DNA from: Paraneptunicella aestuarii
GTDB lineage: Bacteria; Pseudomonadota; Gammaproteobacteria; Enterobacterales; Alteromonadaceae
Direction of reading: 5' to 3'
Length of the DNA: 64,000 bases
Assembly: GCF_019900845.1 (NCBI RefSeq)
Contig: NZ_CP074570.1
Span: 4,216,001-4,280,000 of the forward strand
The notes beneath the pieces were generated by a model. It ran no database searches. It had not been told where the DNA came from and saw only the letters and a list, made by a program, of their open reading frames with translations. The position numbers were made by a program, and so were the translations under genes. Of this stretch, positions 60,156 through 64,000 are shown one piece after another; position 1 is the first letter of the stretch; the number at the start of each line of letters is the position of its first letter.

Positions 60156-61406
60156 TTATGGGAGTTTGCACTCACCTTTCCAGAGATCTTGCAATTTTTC
60201 GCGCTCTCTTACTAAATAAACCTGGTCGCCGTCCACCATAACTTCGGCAGGTCTAACGCGAGTATTGTAATTAGACGACATCACAAATCCATATGCACCG
60301 CAGCTTCGCACGGCAATCAAGTCTCCTTCCTGTATCGCTAATTCACGATCTTTACCCAGAAAGTCTCCAGTTTCACAAACTGGCCCCACGACATCATATA
60401 TGGCCTTGTGCGTTGATTCGCAACGATTAACCTCAATAATATTTTGCCAGGCGGAATAGAGTGAAGGACGAATCAAATCATTCATTGCCGCATCAATAAT
60501 AGCGAAGTTTTTCTCTGCATTTTTCTTCAGGAATTCAACCTTTGTGACAAGAATGCCAGCATTTGCAGCTATCGCTCTTCCCGGCTCAAAAATCAAGGTG
60601 AGTTCTGGACGATCTTTCAGCCTCTCAGCCAAGGCTTTAGCGTATTCATCAGGATGCGGAGGCGTTTCTTTGTTGTAAGTGACACCTAATCCACCACCCA
60701 CATCCAGGTGTGAAATATGAATTCCTTTTGCGGCCAGTTCATCCACCAGCACTAATAGTCTATCCAAAGCATCAACGAAAGGTTTAATGTCCGTTAATTG
60801 AGAACCGATATGGCAATCCATTCCCACAACCTTGATATGTTCCATTTGAGAAGCTTGCTCATAGATAGAAATAGCCACTTCTCGTTCAATACCAAATTTG
60901 TTGGCCTTTAAACCTGTTGAAATGTAAGGGTGAGTACCAGCATCGACATCCGGGTTAACACGCAAGGAGATCGGCGCGACTTGGTTCATTTCTCCTGCCA
61001 CTTTATTAATACGCAATAATTCGGCTTGCGATTCCACGTTAAAACACATGATATGTTGTTCTAACGCATAGCGGATCTCGGATTCGGTCTTCGCTACACC
61101 AGAAAAGACAACTTTTTTAGGATCACCACCGGCTTCAATCACTCTCGCCAACTCACCACCAGAAACGATATCAAACCCTGAGCCCAGGCGAGCGAGCACG
61201 TTCAACACTCCTAAATTTGAGTTCGCTTTTACCGCATAACAAACCAGATGAGGTCTTGCACCTGCAGCTTTATCGAATGCATGCCAATGGCGCTCAATGG
61301 TAGCACGGGAATAGATATAGGTAGGTGTGCCATATTGTGCCGCGATATCTTCAACAGCGACATTTTCGGCAAACAAGCGTTGCCCCTGATATTGAAAATA
61401 ATCCAT
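60156..61406 (-). CDS. lysA: Diaminopimelate decarboxylase LysA
   Basis: PLP enzyme that decarboxylates meso-diaminopimelate to lysine. The 416 residues have the PLP Lys in CYAVKANSNLG, HIGSQLTD, the glycine-rich phosphate loop LDVGGGLGVTY and the substrate-binding Cys in GPVCETGDFLG. The start codon shares one base with the lptM stop (TGATG). Confidence 0.97.
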   Translation of the reverse strand: MDYFQYQGQRLFAENVAVEDIAAQYGTPTYIYSRATIERHWHAFDKAAGARPHLVCYAVKANSNLGVLNVLARLGSGFDIVSGGELARVIEAGGDPKKVVFSGVAKTESEIRYALEQHIMCFNVESQAELLRINKVAGEMNQVAPISLRVNPDVDAGTHPYISTGLKANKFGIEREVAISIYEQASQMEHIKVVGMDCHIGSQLTDIKPFVDALDRLLVLVDELAAKGIHISHLDVGGGLGVTYNKETPPHPDEYAKALAERLKDRPELTLIFEPGRAIAANAGILVTKVEFLKKNAEKNFAIIDAAMNDLIRPSLYSAWQNIIEVNRCESTHKAIYDVVGPVCETGDFLGKDRELAIQEGDLIAVRSCGAYGFVMSSNYNTRVRPAEVMVDGDQVYLVREREKLQDLWKGECKLP

Positions 61407-61603
61407 CAGTTGCCCTCAGCTTGTTTTGGTTCTGGCTGTGATTGTGTGTTGGTTTCAGATTCAGTCTGTTGTGATTCAGCAGATTGAATGGCGTCCTGTT
61501 TATTCTTTAGCTTGTCCAGATCCGGAAGATACAGTGGCCCTTTTTGCCCACATGCCGCTAATAAAAATACAGATAAGGCGATAAATAACCGACCTTTTCT
61601 CAT
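61406..61603 (-). CDS. lptM: LPS translocon maturation lipoprotein LptM (YifL)
   Basis: Small lipoprotein of 65 residues that assists LptD maturation in E. coli. ATG 61603 lies about 6 nt after GAGG. A signal peptide ends in the lipobox LLAACGQKGPLYLPD, whose CGQKGPLYLP segment is the family signature. The tail is Gln/Glu-rich. It is the first gene of the lptM-lysA-dapF-DUF484-xerC cluster. Confidence 0.92.
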   Translation of the reverse strand: MRKGRLFIALSVFLLAACGQKGPLYLPDLDKLKNKQDAIQSAESQQTESETNTQSQPEPKQAEGN

Positions 61604-61643
61604 TGCAAACCTCAAATACTTCTTTTACTGGAAATGACCAGGT

Positions 61644-62807
61644 TTACTCAGTCCTGGTCAGTAGTTTGCCCATCGCAACATTAAACAGCTTCATCCATTT
61701 CTGGCAAAATTGCCCCTTCGGCAAGCTATTCATTTCGATGACTGCGCGTTTTTTCGGTCGTTTAAGATGATTGTCTTTTGCACGTTGATGAGTCAGCGCT
61801 TCAAAGGTATCTAAAATACCTAACAGCTTTGCGCCCTCACAAATGTCTTTTTCTTGTAATCCCAGTGGATAGCCAGAACCATCGCAACGCTCATGATGCT
61901 GCATAACAATTTTACGGGCTTCGTTCCACTGATCCAGATGTTCCAATAATCTTGAGCTTTTGTAAACATGGGAACGCAACAGATTAAATTCTGCAATTTC
62001 GAGTTCATCACGCTTATGCAAAATATTGAGTGGCATGAATGCCATACCAAAATCGTGAACATAACATGCGACCAATAACTGATCGTTATCGATAGGCTCA
62101 CCAGCCAGTTTATTGATAAACAAGGCCAACTTGGCAATTCGATCTCCACGTCCTTCCCAATACATCGAGCGACGCTCAATAGGTTTCATTAACTCTCGGA
62201 AGAAGCGAATATCTATTTGTTTATCTTCACTGATTTCGTTTGGAATGCCGATATCTGAAAGCGGATCAGGCTTTTGAGAGCCATTACCAGACGGGCTTTC
62301 GCTGCCCCTACCTTCACCGTGTTCATCAGACTGAGCATCCAGAGAAGGATCAAGCAACAAAACACACTCTTTCAGTAATTTCTCATGCTGGTCAGCATTG
62401 TCAGGCTTAATACGATTTATATGCTTAACCAAATGCTTGAACAGCTCGTCGTCATACTGAGCTGAACCAGTATTAATGCAACTTTCAACGAAGATTTTAA
62501 CGCGATCCATACTTAACAGAACCAGATCACTCATGGTACTGGTGTAATTGATTTGACCATTACGCAAAAAGTCGAGCAAATCTTCAACATGCTGCAACAA
62601 GGGAATAAGTGGCGAGAAATTCACCATTCCCAAATCACCTTTAATAGTGTGAATCGAACGGAACAAAGCGCGCTGTAATTCGTTGTCTTGCGGATTCTCT
62701 TCCAGATCAATTAATGTCTGTTCGCTTTCTTCGTACAGTTCATTGATCTCTTCAAGCAAATCACCAAGAATTTCGTCGTCTAAGTCTTCGTGTTCAAAGG
62801 TCTGCAT
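61644..62807 (-). CDS. HPt domain fused to HD-GYP-like domain
   Basis: Signalling protein of 387 residues from ATG 62807 (a TTG-led extension of 6 codons is possible). Residues about 15-110 form a histidine phosphotransfer domain with FRSIHTIKGDLGMV (phospho-His53). After a Ser/Gly-rich linker (about 158-185) comes an HD-GYP-like domain: VHDFGMAFMPLNIL (His251, Asp252) and QHHERCDGSGYPLG (304-316). The first motif has Met where active enzymes have Lys (HDIGK), so cyclic-di-GMP hydrolysis may be altered. It stands alone, 40 nt before lptM in the same direction. Confidence 0.88.
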   Translation of the reverse strand: MQTFEHEDLDDEILGDLLEEINELYEESEQTLIDLEENPQDNELQRALFRSIHTIKGDLGMVNFSPLIPLLQHVEDLLDFLRNGQINYTSTMSDLVLLSMDRVKIFVESCINTGSAQYDDELFKHLVKHINRIKPDNADQHEKLLKECVLLLDPSLDAQSDEHGEGRGSESPSGNGSQKPDPLSDIGIPNEISEDKQIDIRFFRELMKPIERRSMYWEGRGDRIAKLALFINKLAGEPIDNDQLLVACYVHDFGMAFMPLNILHKRDELEIAEFNLLRSHVYKSSRLLEHLDQWNEARKIVMQHHERCDGSGYPLGLQEKDICEGAKLLGILDTFEALTHQRAKDNHLKRPKKRAVIEMNSLPKGQFCQKWMKLFNVAMGKLLTRTE

Positions 62808-63177
62808 GTGTCCAATTGCCCTCAATTAAATGACCTGTAATATCACTAGCGGATAATAGTACGCTCAATGATGCTCGTACCTAGTCGGACTTGTAAATAT
62901 GATTATAGGGGAAGCGGGATCAATATGCACTCAAGGTTCATTGACTCGCTCACCACTATGATAGCGTATAAATGTCATCGATTCAGAATCTAATACGCCT
63001 TAATATTTTACCTTATCAATATTCCCGAAACCGAGTTAATAAGACAACAATTTTCAATCGATTTTACGATTGAAAATGTATTGAGTCGTGTTGAGACAAA
63101 ATAGCACGATTCAGAATGTTCGGTTCGAGCAGAACCTTATGTATATCAGATGGAAGACAAATTTACGAAAAAAATAC
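62808..63177. other. Intergenic region between lipase chaperone and HPt-HD-GYP genes
   Basis: About 370 bp. It holds an 11-bp inverted repeat at 63050-63077 and presumably the promoter of the HPt-HD-GYP gene. Nothing else is supported. Confidence 0.5.
63050..63077. terminator. AT-rich hairpin after lipase chaperone gene
   Basis: ATTTTCAATCG and CGATTGAAAAT form an 11-bp perfect stem around a 6-nt loop, about 100 nt after the lifO stop. There is no uniform T tract on the minus strand, so its role as a terminator is uncertain. Confidence 0.4.
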
Positions 63178-64000
63178 TTATTGTCCAGCAGATAAAAGCT
63201 TGGGGTTACGTAAAAACACATCAAGGCGTTTTTGTTCCTGGGCTGTAAACCCTTCCTCTCGCAATGCCTGTATTTGTTGCGCTTGCTGTTCAGGTGTGAG
63301 CGATGTATCGGCATCAATGCGTTGCATTTGTTGTTTAAAATCAGAAACCCGTTGCTGCCATTGATCAGCATTATCCAATGTTGCAGACAATCGTTGTGCC
63401 GCTTCTTCACCATATTCAGCACTTAAACGTGCTAAACGTTGTTCTTTGGTTAGTGACTTAGCTTCTTGCTTCAAGGTTTGTAATTTGCGGATCTCCATAG
63501 AAGGCTGCAGCGCCTCGCGGGCAGATTCAGATAACTGAGCAATGTTCTGCTGCAAAAGTTGTTGTTTTTGTTCTGGTGTTAAATCTTTGTCTTGTTGAAT
63601 ACGCAGCCTTGCCAAAGCCATTTCATCATATTCATTTTGTTCTGAGAATAATGCTTGAATTTCCTCGGCAGAAAAGTAATCCAGACGTAATTGCTGCATG
63701 GCATAAAGAACATCCGACATATGATCAGCACTAAATATTCGCTCATGATCCAGCGATTTAATCTCTGACAAGGCATCCTTGTACTGCACATATCGAGTGA
63801 AAACATCTTGCAGAATGTCGGAGGCTTCTGAGTCATAACCATTTTGCATAGCCCACTCATGTAATGCCTTGAGCATAAGGGTCTGATTACGTTCTTCATT
63901 ACCAGCAATGATTTCATCGAACAGCACCAAAGTCTCCGCAGACAGTTGGTATGCTTTGCTTTCACCTTGAATAAGTTGGTTTGGATTTTCTATGTACTTA
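63178..64000 (-). CDS. lifO: Lipase secretion chaperone (lipase-specific foldase), 5' end beyond window
   Basis: Membrane-anchored periplasmic foldase that activates its partner lipase. The reading frame is open to the right edge (about 274 residues seen), so the N-terminal anchor is missing here. The visible part is the helical extended domain: QDVFTRYVQYKDALSEI (the RY..Y..AL block), SAEEIQALFSEQNEYDEMAL, repeated LTPEQKQQLL and LTPEQQAQQIQALREEGFTA motifs, and the end RLDVFLRNPKLLSAGQ. These fit the Lipase_chap family. A triacylglycerol lipase gene is usually adjacent and would lie to the right. Confidence 0.85.
   Translation of the reverse strand, partial: KYIENPNQLIQGESKAYQLSAETLVLFDEIIAGNEERNQTLMLKALHEWAMQNGYDSEASDILQDVFTRYVQYKDALSEIKSLDHERIFSADHMSDVLYAMQQLRLDYFSAEEIQALFSEQNEYDEMALARLRIQQDKDLTPEQKQQLLQQNIAQLSESAREALQPSMEIRKLQTLKQEAKSLTKEQRLARLSAEYGEEAAQRLSATLDNADQWQQRVSDFKQQMQRIDADTSLTPEQQAQQIQALREEGFTAQEQKRLDVFLRNPKLLSAGQ

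Noticed and set aside
1-64000. CRISPR arrays, prophage modules, toxin-antitoxin pairs and rRNA genes
   Set aside because: No regularly spaced direct repeats, phage structural genes, paired small toxin/antitoxin genes or rRNA segments were seen anywhere in the window.

Overview
The window looks like chromosomal DNA of a marine gammaproteobacterium of the Alteromonadales, probably Alteromonadaceae (Alteromonas/Glaciecola/Paraglaciecola-like). This is inferred from the protein sequences, from rpoBC being followed directly by rpsL-rpsG-fusA-tuf, from the lptM-lysA-dapF-DUF484-xerC-yigB order, and from the mix of TonB-dependent receptors, many chemoreceptors and GGDEF/HD-GYP-type signalling proteins. 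No search was run, so the genus is not fixed.

Layout. 1-5.2 kb: a sucrose/fructan locus with a GH32 beta-fructosidase (cut by the left edge), a divergent TonB-dependent receptor and a LacI-type repressor; two matching 18-bp palindromes lie between the divergent genes. 5.5-9.6 kb: a ClC-family anion transporter with unusual pore residues, hemJ, a soluble chemoreceptor and a 53-residue secreted peptide. 10.1-15.3 kb: an RND efflux pump and its adaptor, divergent from a TetR regulator, with two tandem TetR-type operators over the pump promoter. 15.4-24.2 kb: a lipoprotein, pyrB, hemL, a class III adenylate cyclase, DUF1801, PBP1B (mrcB), thpR and a diguanylate cyclase. 24.3-28.4 kb: a probable three-gene operon of a HypX/HoxX-like CO-forming enzyme, a membrane-anchored CxC protein (DUF6436-like) and a chemoreceptor with a histidine-rich membrane sensor; no hydrogenase genes are visible. 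28.4-30.9 kb: a gene-poor stretch with a MITE-like inverted-repeat element, an unknown exported protein and a truncated response regulator.

30.9-48.1 kb (all minus strand) is the transcription/translation core: tRNA-Trp, secE-nusG, rplK-rplA-rplJ-rplL, rpoB-rpoC, then rpsL-rpsG-fusA-tuf. Near-consensus promoters precede rplK and rpsL, intrinsic terminators follow nusG, rplL (attenuator), rpoC and tuf, and an L10-type leader precedes rplJ. The tuf reading frame is broken at a run of seven A (coding strand), which is either a sequence error or a real frameshift.

48.2-64 kb: a periplasmic solute-binding protein, pyrC, a Na/Pi cotransporter, purE-purK, a DUF962/Mpo1-like protein, the YbbN thioredoxin, zntB, yigB, the lptM-lysA-dapF-DUF484-xerC cluster, an HPt-HD-GYP fusion protein and, at the right edge, a lipase chaperone (cut).

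The most notable points are the orphan HypX operon, the tuf frameshift, the channel-like residues in the ClC protein, the small secreted peptide, and the two clear operator pairs (LacI-type and TetR-type).
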